NCBI RefSeq assembly: GCF_014695975.1
Contig: NZ_JACJPI010000081.1
Location: forward strand, 124,001 to 188,000
Source of the DNA: Leptolyngbya sp. FACHB-321
Lineage (GTDB): Bacteria > Cyanobacteriota > Cyanobacteriia > Leptolyngbyales > Leptolyngbyaceae
Length of the DNA: 64,000 nt
Reading direction: 5' to 3'
Notes under the pieces: generated by a model
Told to the model about the DNA's origin: nothing
Database searches by the model: none
The model's input: the letters and a program-made list of their open reading frames with translations, nothing else
Position numbers and translations under genes: made by a program
Shown: positions 9,003 to 18,035 of the stretch, piece after piece
How positions within the stretch are numbered: the first letter of the stretch is position 1
How the letters are laid out: every line of letters starts with the position of its first letter

Positions 9003-11117
9003 ATGCTTGTCTGCCCTCAATGCCAGTTTGAAAATCCCAACACCAACAAGTTTTGTCAGGAGTGCGGCACCTCACTCACTCAAAATACTTGCCCTGAATG
9101 CGATAGCCTGGTTCCTTTTGACAGCGTAGAGTGCCAGGAGTGTGGCGCGATCGCGGGCGTAATCTGGTGGGCGCTGGTAGTTGGTGATCATCAACTTTCT
9201 GAGATCTCCCTGTCAGCTAACACGACTGCAACCGTAGAGGAGTCAGTATCAGTCGGTGGCACTTGTACAGCGGTCTACCTTGATCGCCATCAGCGCTATC
9301 AACTGTTGGAGGTTTTACACTCGCCAGAGCCAGAGGCAGCTAACCAGCAAGCCGCAAATGAAAGGCATGTACTGGTTTTAGACTGTCAGCCACTTCAAAT
9401 GTCACTTTTAGAAGCACTTGCAAAGCAAGCATCAGAAGCATCAACAGGTTTATCTAGTAGCGATCCGCTGTTGGCTACGGCAGAGGCGGGTGAAGCAGCG
9501 CCGTCCGAAGCTAATCGTGGGCAGTCGGTGCAGTCAATGGCAGTACCGTCCATCGCCCAGCCTTATCTGGCTTTGGGCAGCAAATTTCATCAAGCGTTGC
9601 CCGTTATTCATGATGCATGGCAGCAAGAGGGGCAGCAAATCCTTGTGTTGGAAGATCGATCGTCGCTACCACGGCTGATTGACTTGTGGCTGGATCTAGA
9701 TCTCGCGCTACCGGCTCTCCAACTGTTGCATTGGCTCTATGAAATGACAGAGTTGTGGAGCGCACTAGAAACATGGCATGCCTGCCAGAGTTTGTTAGAA
9801 ATCAACAATCTGCGGGTCGATGAAGACCAGGCGGTTTGCTTGCAACGTCTGTATGTTGACCCAGTAGAGGCTCCGCTGACCTTGCAAGATCTAGGGCAAC
9901 TGTGGCAAACTTTGTTCGCTCAGTCACAGCGCACTCAAATTGGTGCCATTTATGTACTGCTAGCAGACATAGAGGCTGGCAAATTGACGACGATCGCTGA
10001 CTTGCGATCGCGCATTGAGGAAGTCGCCCACGAACTTCAGGCAAACCAACCCGAGACCGAGATGATGTCCGATTCTGAAAGCTTTGAGTTGACTGATACG
10101 TCTGCTGATAATCCAGCGATCGCAGCCGACTTGTCCTCTGCCTCTCCTCCTGCTGACGTGAGTGCATCTACAGCCTCAACCCGTTTAGAAGTCCCACTGA
10201 CCGAGCCGCCAGCGTCAGATGACGATCGTGATAGCGATGACTTGCCCACGGTTGTCTTGCCAATGCAGCTGTTTAACCTAGAGGATGCAGGACGCACTGA
10301 TATTGGGCGGCAACGGGATCATAATGAGGACTACTTTGGGATCGAAACTCAGGCAACTAAGCTAGAAAGCCCTTCTGGTAAAACGGTTCATGCCCGCAAC
10401 CTCTACATTCTGTGCGATGGCATGGGCGGGCACGCAGGCGGAGAGGTTGCTAGCGCTCTCGCGGTCGATACGCTGCGGCGCTACTTCAAAGAGAAGTGGC
10501 AGAGTGCGCCCTTCTCAGTTGATGGTGCTAATACTTTGCCGGGACCTGATGTGCTGATTGAAGCTGTGCAGCTTGCCAACAAAGCAATCTACGATGTGAA
10601 CCAGCAAAATGCCCGTTCTGGCAGTGGGCGTATGGGCACTACGCTGGTTGTGGTGCTCATTCAAGACACAGAAGCGGCTGTAGCTCATGTGGGCGATAGC
10701 CGTCTCTATCGCTACACTCGCAAGCGAGGACTGGAGCAAATCACGATCGATCATGAAGTGGGTCAACGGGAAATTCAGCGAGGTGTTGATCCCGACATTG
10801 CCTATGCTCGGCCTGATGCCTATCAGTTAACCCAGGCTTTGGGACCTCGCGACGAACACTTTGTTAAGCCCGATATTCAATATGTTGAGCTAAACGAAGA
10901 TACGCTGCTGCTCCTGTGTTCCGACGGGCTGACCGATAACGACTTGCTAGAGACCCACTGGCGTACGCATGTCGAACCCATGCTTAGTTCGCAAGCGAAC
11001 TTGGAGCAGGGTGTCTGTCAATTGGTCGAGCTTGCCAATCAATTAAACGGGCATGACAATATTACGGCGATCGCCATCCGTGCTAAAGTGCGCCCTAACC
11101 TCGATCACCTGCGGTAA
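9003..11117 (+). CDS. PP2C Ser/Thr phosphatase with N-terminal double zinc ribbon
   Basis: 704 residues from ATG 9003, with AGGAAG nine bases upstream; an upstream in-frame GTG (8928) would add 25 residues before the zinc ribbon. Residues 1-50 form a double zinc ribbon (CPQC..CQECG..CPECD..CQECG). The middle (about 55-440) is a long acidic, weakly conserved region. The C-terminal PP2C domain (about 440-700) shows DIGRQRDHNEDYFG, LCDGMGGHAGGEVAS, AHVGDSRLYRY and LLLCSDGLTDN, with the metal-binding Asp residues present. It removes phosphate from Ser/Thr and probably opposes the kinase encoded 69 bases downstream. Confidence 0.93.
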   Translation: MLVCPQCQFENPNTNKFCQECGTSLTQNTCPECDSLVPFDSVECQECGAIAGVIWWALVVGDHQLSEISLSANTTATVEESVSVGGTCTAVYLDRHQRYQLLEVLHSPEPEAANQQAANERHVLVLDCQPLQMSLLEALAKQASEASTGLSSSDPLLATAEAGEAAPSEANRGQSVQSMAVPSIAQPYLALGSKFHQALPVIHDAWQQEGQQILVLEDRSSLPRLIDLWLDLDLALPALQLLHWLYEMTELWSALETWHACQSLLEINNLRVDEDQAVCLQRLYVDPVEAPLTLQDLGQLWQTLFAQSQRTQIGAIYVLLADIEAGKLTTIADLRSRIEEVAHELQANQPETEMMSDSESFELTDTSADNPAIAADLSSASPPADVSASTASTRLEVPLTEPPASDDDRDSDDLPTVVLPMQLFNLEDAGRTDIGRQRDHNEDYFGIETQATKLESPSGKTVHARNLYILCDGMGGHAGGEVASALAVDTLRRYFKEKWQSAPFSVDGANTLPGPDVLIEAVQLANKAIYDVNQQNARSGSGRMGTTLVVVLIQDTEAAVAHVGDSRLYRYTRKRGLEQITIDHEVGQREIQRGVDPDIAYARPDAYQLTQALGPRDEHFVKPDIQYVELNEDTLLLLCSDGLTDNDLLETHWRTHVEPMLSSQANLEQGVCQLVELANQLNGHDNITAIAIRAKVRPNLDHLR

Positions 11118-11186
11118 ACCTTGTGTGTGCTAAGTTTTTGAGTTGTTTCTCGTCACCTATAATTCATCACCGCAACTCAAACGCCA

Positions 11187-12497
11187 ATGGTCATCCTGAC
11201 CCTCCTCCATCCGCAAGACAAAACTCCCTTAAAGCAATGGTGCTTCAAAAGTGAAACGCTGATTCGGATTGGTCGCGCTCCCGACAATCACGTCATACTG
11301 GACGATCTACTGGTTTCCCGTCATCATCTAGACCTACGGCAGGTTGACGATAGTCGACAAGGGAATGCTGCCACACCGATAGAACAGCGCTGCTGGCATT
11401 TAGAAAACCATAGCGCTAACGGCACGTTTGTCAATGGTGCTGTCATGTCTCAAGGACTAATTGCTGAGACTGCGTTGCTGCAACTGGCGCAGGATGGACC
11501 GTTGCTGAAACTACAAATTCTGGCAGCAGGTACTGTATCAGCTCAGCAGCCAGAGAGCACTAAAACGCCCCAACTGCCAATGTTGCCAAGTGTATTGCCA
11601 TTAACCAAAGCATTGCCGCAGCGCCCCTGCACCCATAATGATAATCCGAGCAATACGCTGTTTTGCATTCACTGTGGGTTGCCAGTCAAAGTCGAGAAAA
11701 CGATCCGCCAGTATCAGGTTCTGCGCGTGTTGGGTCGGGGCGGTATGGGTACAACCTACTTGGTGTGGCACCCAAGCCCTTCGGTGCTACCGTCCGGGAG
11801 ACCACAAGAGGCGCTACGAGTGCTCAAAGAAATGAATGCTGACATGGCTCGCATTCCCAAAGCACGAGAGTTGTTTGAGCGGGAGGCGAGCACCCTTCAA
11901 ACACTGGACCATCCAGGTATTCCCAAATTTTACGATTTTTTTGTTGAAGCAGGCAAAAAGTATCTGGTGATGGCGTTGCTGCATGGTCAAGATCTGGAAC
12001 ATCGCATTCGCAAGCAAGGTGCTGTTTCAGCACAACAGGCGATCGATTGGATGATGCAAACCTGTGACGTACTGGACTACCTCCACCACCATCGCACGCC
12101 CATCATTCACCGTGATATTAAGCCCGGCAATCTGCTAGTGCAAACAACGAGCAATCGCATCGCCGTGCTGGACTTTGGAGCCGTCAAAGCAGTCGGGATG
12201 CCTTCTAGCACACGCATTGGTGCTGAAGGCTATGCTGCTCCCGAACAGGCCCAAGGTCGCCCTGTCACCCAGTCTGACCTGTACGCGATCGGACCAAGCC
12301 TGATCTTTCTCATCACAGGCGAAAACCCCAGCCGTCTTTACAAAAAATCTAGCCAGGGCTACCACTTTCTGCTGGACGGCTACCCAGCGATTACGCCGCC
12401 TCTGCGTCATGTAATTGAGCGCGTCACTGCCTTACGTGCTAGCGATCGCTACAGCACTGCAAAAGAGTTAGCGCAGGCGTTGTCACGCTGCCTTTAA
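11187..12497 (+). CDS. Ser/Thr protein kinase with FHA domain and zinc ribbon
   Basis: 436 residues. An FHA domain (about 1-100; IRIGRAPDNHVILDD, SRHHLDL, ENHSANGTFVNG) binds phosphothreonine. A short zinc ribbon follows (about 148-163, CTHNDNPSNTLFCIHCG). The C-terminal kinase domain (about 170-430) has the P-loop GRGGMGTTYL, the lysine in VLKEMN, HRDIKPGNLLV and DFGAVKA, so it looks active. It is cytoplasmic and has no membrane segment. Together with the PP2C gene it forms a kinase/phosphatase module. The sequence order suggests signal input through phosphopeptide binding. Confidence 0.93.
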   Translation: MVILTLLHPQDKTPLKQWCFKSETLIRIGRAPDNHVILDDLLVSRHHLDLRQVDDSRQGNAATPIEQRCWHLENHSANGTFVNGAVMSQGLIAETALLQLAQDGPLLKLQILAAGTVSAQQPESTKTPQLPMLPSVLPLTKALPQRPCTHNDNPSNTLFCIHCGLPVKVEKTIRQYQVLRVLGRGGMGTTYLVWHPSPSVLPSGRPQEALRVLKEMNADMARIPKARELFEREASTLQTLDHPGIPKFYDFFVEAGKKYLVMALLHGQDLEHRIRKQGAVSAQQAIDWMMQTCDVLDYLHHHRTPIIHRDIKPGNLLVQTTSNRIAVLDFGAVKAVGMPSSTRIGAEGYAAPEQAQGRPVTQSDLYAIGPSLIFLITGENPSRLYKKSSQGYHFLLDGYPAITPPLRHVIERVTALRASDRYSTAKELAQALSRCL

Positions 12498-12710
12498 GAA
12501 GGCTGGGGGCTAAAGGCTTATTTCAGCATGATGTATGAGCGTAGAAGTAATTGAGCAGTAACGAAGCAGCAAATATAGCCGTCGAAGAGAACGTTAAGAC
12601 AGACATAAACCTTGAAACGTCCTTCAAGCAAGGGCTTCTATTTATCCTTCATCCTTTTGCTGTAGCTTCTCACATCACCATTTCATCCTTCTACCGTTTG
12701 CTTTCTGCTA

Positions 12711-12947
12711 CTAGTCTTCTTCTTCCCAGCTTTCCACCGCTAGCAAGTCGCTAACAGGATCTTGCATGGTGAATTCAAACGAAAGCAGTTCTTGCTTCCA
12801 ATAAGACCAGTCATCGCCATAGAGCAAGGCAATTTTCCAAATGCTATCTGTTGGTTTTAGCAGCTTGCCTTCGACGAGCGATCGCACTTGACGCTGCAAT
12901 TTAACCATTGGGTGAGCAACCTGCTGGTTCATAACGTTCTGGGTCAT
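12711..12947 (-). CDS. DUF4327 family protein
   Basis: 78 residues. The stretch HPMVKLQRQVRSLVEGKLLK and the ending DPVSDLLAVESWEEED match the small cyanobacterial DUF4327 family as I remember it. Its function is unknown. It has no membrane segment or signal peptide. The tail is strongly acidic and the middle is Trp-rich (SIWKIALLYGDDWSYWK). It is convergent with the FHA kinase gene, whose stop is about 210 bases away. Confidence 0.8.
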   Translation of the reverse strand: MTQNVMNQQVAHPMVKLQRQVRSLVEGKLLKPTDSIWKIALLYGDDWSYWKQELLSFEFTMQDPVSDLLAVESWEEED

Positions 12948-13183
12948 GTCCTTAAATTGTGTAAAGCTTAAGTTGTGTAAATACTGCGTTTGATGCTTCC
13001 CAAAGTGGCTTTCGGCAACGTGTAGATGAATGCTATCAGGGGGAAGCAGCCTTTCCAGCCATTGATACTAGCATACTCCAATACGATGATCAGCGTTTCC
13101 TAAAATAGTCGTTGAAAGAGGTCGTATTACCGAACCTCAACCGTCCTTATAGCACGCCTGCAACTGCTGATTCCTTCACCTAT

Positions 13184-13633
13184 TCAGACTTCAGGCTGGC
13201 TCAACCGCTTTTTCATCTTGATGTGGGGAATGTCCGCTTCAATAAAAATGCTGCCTTCTGGCTCAAAACCAAGCTGTTGGTAGAAGCCCTGTACAGCTGT
13301 CTGCGCGTGGATATGGGCTTCTGCCATTTTTGCCTGGGTAAGCAATGCCAGCGCTTCGACCATTATGCTTTTGCCAATGCCCAACCCTCGTGCTGCTTTC
13401 AACACAGCAACCCGTTCAATTTTGGCAGTTTGGGCATCAAGCGTACGAATTCTTGCTGTGCCGATCGGCTCACCATCCAACAATGCCAGCAGGTGTGCGG
13501 CAGCTTCGTCCTTACCGTCAAATTCTAAATCAACCGTAACTCCCTGCTCACTCTGAAAAACAAGCGATCGAATCTGCTGGATTGCGGGGAAGTCGCTCGA
13601 GAAGTTTGCAACTTTGATCACCAAATTGTTCAT
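13184..13633 (-). CDS. GNAT family N-acetyltransferase
   Basis: 149 residues from the ATG at 13633 (MNNLVIKVANFSSDF). An upstream in-frame start at 13771 would add 46 residues unlike the family. The acetyl-CoA loop is KAARGLGIGKSIMVEAL, preceded by KIERVAVL, and the closing motif is GFYQQLGFEPEG. It resembles the ElaA/YjcF branch of GNAT. The substrate is unknown. It is transcribed away from dprA, with a 237-base shared upstream region. Confidence 0.85.
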   Translation of the reverse strand: MNNLVIKVANFSSDFPAIQQIRSLVFQSEQGVTVDLEFDGKDEAAAHLLALLDGEPIGTARIRTLDAQTAKIERVAVLKAARGLGIGKSIMVEALALLTQAKMAEAHIHAQTAVQGFYQQLGFEPEGSIFIEADIPHIKMKKRLSQPEV

Positions 13634-13870
13634 AATGACTGCTACCAGCGATCGCCGTTGCTCCTTAACGTGAGCAGGCGTGGAAAAGTATTGGAAACGT
13701 ATAGCGCGAGTATAGCGGCTAGGCAATCGTGCCGTCTCTACAGCAGCGGCTAAGCGATCATCATCAATCACTGGGAATACTGGCAGCAGACTTCTATCGC
13801 TTTAGGGGCTAATAGGGTTTAGTAGTTGCAGCCTACACTTCCATCAGGGGCATCACATGAGGAGAGAACA

Positions 13871-15001
13871 TTGGTAGAAGAACGTGCCTTTTGGCTTGCC
13901 TGGTCACAGATGAATGGCGTTGGTCCAGTTCTGCTCAGGCGATTGCAGAAGCACTTTGGTTCCTTAACAACGGCATGGGAAGCAGACGCGACTGCACTGA
14001 TCGAGGTGGAAGGGGTTGGGTTTCAGACCGCAGAGACGATTGTGGCAGAGCGCAAGGAACTCGATCCGGTGGCGCTGCTTAACCAGCATGAACGCGAGAA
14101 CCCCAACTTTTGGACACCTGCTGATGCTAACTATCCCCGCCTGTTACTAGAAGCGCCTGACCCGCCTGCGCTACTGTACTATCGCGGCAAGGTGGAACTG
14201 CTAGAGAATCAGGGCACAACACCGATGGTAGCGATCGTTGGCACCCGTGATCCGTCTGACTACGGTAGACGCTGGACTCGTCGTCTCACTACAACACTGG
14301 CACAAAGCGGCTTCACTGTTGTCTCCGGTCTGGCAGAAGGCATTGATACAGAAGTCCATCGAAGCTGTATTAGCTTGCATGGACGTACTCTAGCGGTGCT
14401 GGGTACTGGGGTTGATGTCGTCTACCCCTGGTCAAACCGTGATTTGCACCAGGAGGTAATGCAGCACGGGTTGCTGTTGAGCGAATATCCGGCAGGGACA
14501 CAGCCCGATCGCACCCACTTTCCGCGCCGCAACCGCATTATTGCAGGACTCAGCCGCGCCACGATTGTTATGGAAGCGCCGTTGCGATCGGGTGCCTTGA
14601 TTACGGCACACGTTGCCAATGATTATGGGCGCGACGTCTATGTGCTGCCTGGTAGCCTGGATAACCCAAAGGCGACCGGTTGTCTTCACCTCCTTAACAA
14701 AGGTGCTCAGGTCATTCTCAGCGAAGCTCACATGCTCGAAATGCTGGGCACTCTACCACCACTCGTACCGCCCACAACAGCCCATCAAACCGCTATTCCC
14801 TTAGATCTGGCACCTGACCTCGAAAAAGTCCTGCAAATCCTCACCAACTTTCCGCAGGACGGCGGCATTGACGCTTTGCCGTTCGATTTGATTGTGCAGC
14901 AGTCAGCGCTCCAGGCTGGTTCTGTCTCTAGTGCGTTGCTTCAGCTTGAACTCATGGGCTTGGTTTCGCAACAACCCGGAATGCGCTATCAGCGCCAGTA
15001 A
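13871..15001 (+). CDS. dprA: DNA-processing protein DprA
   Basis: 376 residues from the TTG at 13871, which has a strong GAGGAG at 13859-13864. An in-frame TTG at 13826 has no such site. An N-terminal helix-hairpin-helix region (about 12-60, MNGVGPVLLRRL and VEGVGFQTAET) precedes the Rossmann-like DprA domain (about 95-305) with AIVGTRDPSDYGRR, VSGLAEGIDTEVH, LGTGVDVVYP and FPRRNRIIAGLS. The C-terminus is a winged-helix tail. DprA loads RecA on incoming single-stranded DNA in transformation. The ComEA-like gene at 24.5 kb would fit the same process. Confidence 0.95.
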   Translation: MVEERAFWLAWSQMNGVGPVLLRRLQKHFGSLTTAWEADATALIEVEGVGFQTAETIVAERKELDPVALLNQHERENPNFWTPADANYPRLLLEAPDPPALLYYRGKVELLENQGTTPMVAIVGTRDPSDYGRRWTRRLTTTLAQSGFTVVSGLAEGIDTEVHRSCISLHGRTLAVLGTGVDVVYPWSNRDLHQEVMQHGLLLSEYPAGTQPDRTHFPRRNRIIAGLSRATIVMEAPLRSGALITAHVANDYGRDVYVLPGSLDNPKATGCLHLLNKGAQVILSEAHMLEMLGTLPPLVPPTTAHQTAIPLDLAPDLEKVLQILTNFPQDGGIDALPFDLIVQQSALQAGSVSSALLQLELMGLVSQQPGMRYQRQ

Positions 15002-15085
15002 TTGATGGCTCATGCCGATCTAAGCTATGAACATTGTAGCGAGCGACATTTTAGCAACTTAAGGAGAGACAACGCTCCAACAGGT

Positions 15086-16171
15086 CTAGGTAGGCGAAAA
15101 CCCTGTGAGAGCTTGTGTGGCGAGATCCCAAAAGACGGCTGATTGGTCTTGGGCTTGAAGTACAAGCTGTGGGCTTGACTGGACTTCGCCGATCGCCTCG
15201 CACACCAAATGACGCTTATGGAACTGAGATCGTACTGCATCGACTTTATCCGGGTGGACGCTCAACAAAAAGCCATAGCTAGGAAAGCACAGCAGCCACT
15301 GTTCCAGCAGCAATTCTGGTGGACAAGGAATAGCATCGAGATCCAACACTGCGCCGCACTTTGAGGTTTCTAGCAGCATCAGCAAGGAGCCTACAATACC
15401 GCCCATGCTGACATCTTTACCTGCCTTACAAACCCCTGTTTCTGCCAAGTGCGGCAAGATGGCTAAATCGTCACGCAATTGGATGGGATCTGCCATTGTT
15501 GCGGCATTCCAAAAGGGATGCTTGGGGTGGGGCGTACCGCGAAAGTCGGTTGCTAATAACAGTCGATCACCTGGTTGTGCGTCAAAGCTGGTGATGAGTT
15601 GGTTTGCTCGTCCTAGAATGGCGACCGAGAGAGCATTGTAAGGACTACGACCGTTCGTATGTCCACCGACGATCGGCACGCTGTATGCTGCTGCTGCTGC
15701 GCGCATACCGTCTAAAAGCGGTTCACTAATAGCTGTTGTCTGGCTCCAAATCGTGTCAACTACCGCAACCGGACGACCACCCATTGCGTAAATGTCGCTG
15801 ACGTTAACCATCACGGCACACCAACCTGCAAACCAAGGTTCTGTGTCTACCAGTAGCGGCAGCATACCCTCTGCGGCTAAGAGCAAATAGCCAGAGCCAT
15901 CAGGGATGGCAGCGCAGTCATCGCCGAGAAGGATAGGGAGTGGGGTATGGGGAGTGGGGAATGGGGAGTGGGCTTCGACGTGAGCGCCTAGCGGAACCGG
16001 AGTGGGGAGAGTTTTGAGTTCTAAGTTCTGAGTTAACTCTAACTCCTGACTCCTGACTTCTGGCCCCTGTCTGCTACTTCTCCCTAACAGCCGCGCCGCA
16101 ATCTGAATATCCTGCTTATGCAAGATGCCCAGTGCTTGCTGTAAGTGTGTAACGAGGTCTGCCAGTATCAA
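15086..16171 (-). CDS. nitF: AIR synthase-like protein of the Nit1C cluster (sll0787 type)
   Basis: 361 residues. Has the PurM/AIR-synthase fold marks GDDCAAIPDG (about 83-92), NVSDIYAMGGRPVAVVDT (about 119-136) and GKDVSMGGIVGSLL (about 245-258), so it likely binds ATP and a phosphorylated intermediate. The true substrate is unknown. It matches the sll0787-type last gene of Nit1C clusters. Residues about 32-80 are Pro/Thr/Glu-rich and encoded by intergenic-type repeats (15932-16078), which looks like an in-frame insertion. The start overlaps the stop of the upstream GNAT gene by four bases. Confidence 0.9.
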   Translation of the reverse strand: MILADLVTHLQQALGILHKQDIQIAARLLGRSSRQGPEVRSQELELTQNLELKTLPTPVPLGAHVEAHSPFPTPHTPLPILLGDDCAAIPDGSGYLLLAAEGMLPLLVDTEPWFAGWCAVMVNVSDIYAMGGRPVAVVDTIWSQTTAISEPLLDGMRAAAAAYSVPIVGGHTNGRSPYNALSVAILGRANQLITSFDAQPGDRLLLATDFRGTPHPKHPFWNAATMADPIQLRDDLAILPHLAETGVCKAGKDVSMGGIVGSLLMLLETSKCGAVLDLDAIPCPPELLLEQWLLCFPSYGFLLSVHPDKVDAVRSQFHKRHLVCEAIGEVQSSPQLVLQAQDQSAVFWDLATQALTGFSPT

Positions 16172-16773
16172 GAGGCTTCCCTGGTAAAACTAGAGAGGGC
16201 TGGACGCTGTTCGGTGCTGGGGGGATAGTAGTTCAAGTCGGCTTCCATTAAATGATGCGGCAGCCCATGAATGGTTAGTTCTTCGAGGGAGTGCCAGTGC
16301 TGTCGCTGAAAGAATCGGACGTTTTGAAGCTGCACTGTGGCAAGAAAGCGATCGCAACCCCACGTATTTGCAGTCGTCACAGCTTTGTAGATTAACCCCT
16401 TACCAATCCGAGCGGCACGACGATGCGCCTCATGGACACCAAGCCTGCCGCCGTACCATAAGCCCGGTTCTGGCTCATAAATTCTTACAACACCCAGCAC
16501 AGGCGTATTCTGTGTGGGGTAAGCATGATGTGTTGAGAGTACAGGATGATGTGTGAGCGGCAAAACAAGCTGACCGACACTTCTGCGCCTCTGCCTCTCT
16601 GCAGTTTCGGCTGCCAGCGCAATAATCGGGTACGCGATCGCATCCATCGCATCCACATCACAGCCTTGAAACAACTGCTGCTCATCCACAAAAATCGAGT
16701 GCCGTAAGGCGAAATAACCGCTTACTTCGGACGGTGCTGTTGCCAGTTTAAAGCAGTAAGAAGGCGTAGACAT
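16168..16773 (-). CDS. nitE: GNAT protein of the Nit1C cluster (MSMEG_0567 N-terminal type)
   Basis: 201 residues. FALRHSIFVDEQQLF (about 21-35), GVVRIYEPEPGLWYGGRLGV (about 94-113) and RIGKGLIYKAVTTA (about 122-135) fit the acetyltransferase of the sll0786/MSMEG_0567 kind, which in some bacteria is fused to the AIR-synthase-like partner encoded next here. Residues about 58-92 look repeat-derived (16498-16602). Gene order and the ATG overlap with nitF support one operon. The acceptor is unknown. Confidence 0.87.
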   Translation of the reverse strand: MSTPSYCFKLATAPSEVSGYFALRHSIFVDEQQLFQGCDVDAMDAIAYPIIALAAETAERQRRRSVGQLVLPLTHHPVLSTHHAYPTQNTPVLGVVRIYEPEPGLWYGGRLGVHEAHRRAARIGKGLIYKAVTTANTWGCDRFLATVQLQNVRFFQRQHWHSLEELTIHGLPHHLMEADLNYYPPSTEQRPALSSFTREAS

Positions 16774-16847
16774 AAGAAGAGGGGGTAGAAGTTTTAAGTT
16801 TTGAGTTTTGAATAGCTTGCGTCTCTACTCCGTACTGCTTACCTTCT

Positions 16848-17945
16848 CTAACAACCAACAACTTCTTCAAATGTTGAAAGAGCAGAACAGGCACCGCACT
16901 TAGCACAGCCTGCTTTAATGTCATTAGAAGACAGACCCGCGCGTGCAAGCATTGCACCCACCTGACGATAGAGGGGCAGCATAAAGGCGCTAGTTGGTGG
17001 CGCATGGTTTGCCAATGGGGTGCCACTGATGGGTACAAACGGCACAACAAAGGGGTAAACCCCGATCGCCACCAAGCGCTCACAGGCTGCCAGTAGCGTT
17101 GGCAAATCGTCACCCAGCCCTGCCAGCAGATAGGTGCTGACTTGTCCCCAACCAAAGACCTTAACGGCAGCAGCAAAGGCTTCGTAGTAATACGCTACGG
17201 GCACCGTTGCTTTTCCAGGCATGATTCGGGCACGCACCTGTGGATCAACAGCTTCTAAATGCATGCCCAGCGTGTCAACGCCAGCAGCCTTCAGTCGTTC
17301 AAACCAGATGAAGTCGTCCGGTGGTTCGCACTGTGCCTGTATTGGCAAATCAACTCGGCGCTTAATCGCTCGGGCGCACTCGGTTAAATAGGCGGCACCC
17401 CGATCGCTCGTGTTTGGCGTGCCGCTTGTCATGACCATGTGTTTTACTCCGTCCAGCCGCACTGCTGCTTCTGCCACTTCTGCTAGCTGGGCAGGCGTTT
17501 TACGGGCGATCGTCCGACCTGCCTCTAAGGACTGTCCAATCGCGCAAAATTGACAGGAGGTTGCTGCATCGCTGTGGCGCATACAGGTTTGCAGCACTGT
17601 GGTTGCTAGGACCTCATGGCTATGCAGCAAGGCAATTTTCCAGTAAGGAACGCCATCCGCTGTCGTCAGGTTGTAAAACTTTGGCGCTTGCGGAAAGGTG
17701 ATTGGTGCCACCGCTTCATCATGACAATGCAGCATGACTGCTTCTGTGGCTGCATCAAGGGTTGCCGTATAAGGCGATCGTGCTGCCGTACCTGTATAGA
17801 TCGGCACCATAACCGTTGTCCCTTCAACTGTAACGGCTTTATGATCCGACGGTCCTGCGCCACCTTTGCGTCCAGCCGCGCCAGTTTCTTCTACTAACCT
17901 CAACCCATTTGTCTGGAGGTCTGTAATTAACTGCTGTTTGTTCAT
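16848..17945 (-). CDS. nitD: Radical SAM protein of the Nit1C cluster (MSMEG_0568 type)
   Basis: 365 residues. The iron-sulfur cysteines appear as C121-x9-C131-x2-C134 (CMRHSDAATSCQFC), a longer spacing than the common Cx3Cx2C. A partial TIM barrel follows (VMTSGTPNT, IQAQCEPP, LGMHLEAVDPQVRARIMPGK, biotin-synthase-like). The C-terminus holds C347-x2-C350-x2-C353 (GCAKCGAC), possibly a second cluster site. It is the sll0785/MSMEG_0568 family member of Nit1C. The reaction is not established by the sequence. It is separated from nitrilase and GNAT genes by repeat-filled gaps of 75-90 bases. Confidence 0.9.
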   Translation of the reverse strand: MNKQQLITDLQTNGLRLVEETGAAGRKGGAGPSDHKAVTVEGTTVMVPIYTGTAARSPYTATLDAATEAVMLHCHDEAVAPITFPQAPKFYNLTTADGVPYWKIALLHSHEVLATTVLQTCMRHSDAATSCQFCAIGQSLEAGRTIARKTPAQLAEVAEAAVRLDGVKHMVMTSGTPNTSDRGAAYLTECARAIKRRVDLPIQAQCEPPDDFIWFERLKAAGVDTLGMHLEAVDPQVRARIMPGKATVPVAYYYEAFAAAVKVFGWGQVSTYLLAGLGDDLPTLLAACERLVAIGVYPFVVPFVPISGTPLANHAPPTSAFMLPLYRQVGAMLARAGLSSNDIKAGCAKCGACSALSTFEEVVGC

Positions 17946-18035
17946 TGGTCAGGGAGTAGGGAGTAAGGGGGAAAGGCTAAAGGCTAAAAAGCTGACCGCT
18001 GACTGCTGATAGCTGATAGCTGACCGCTAAACCAC

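Noticed and set aside
12551-12754. 67-codon plus-strand frame
   Set aside because: It overlaps the 3' end of the DUF4327 gene on the other strand and has no recognisable features.
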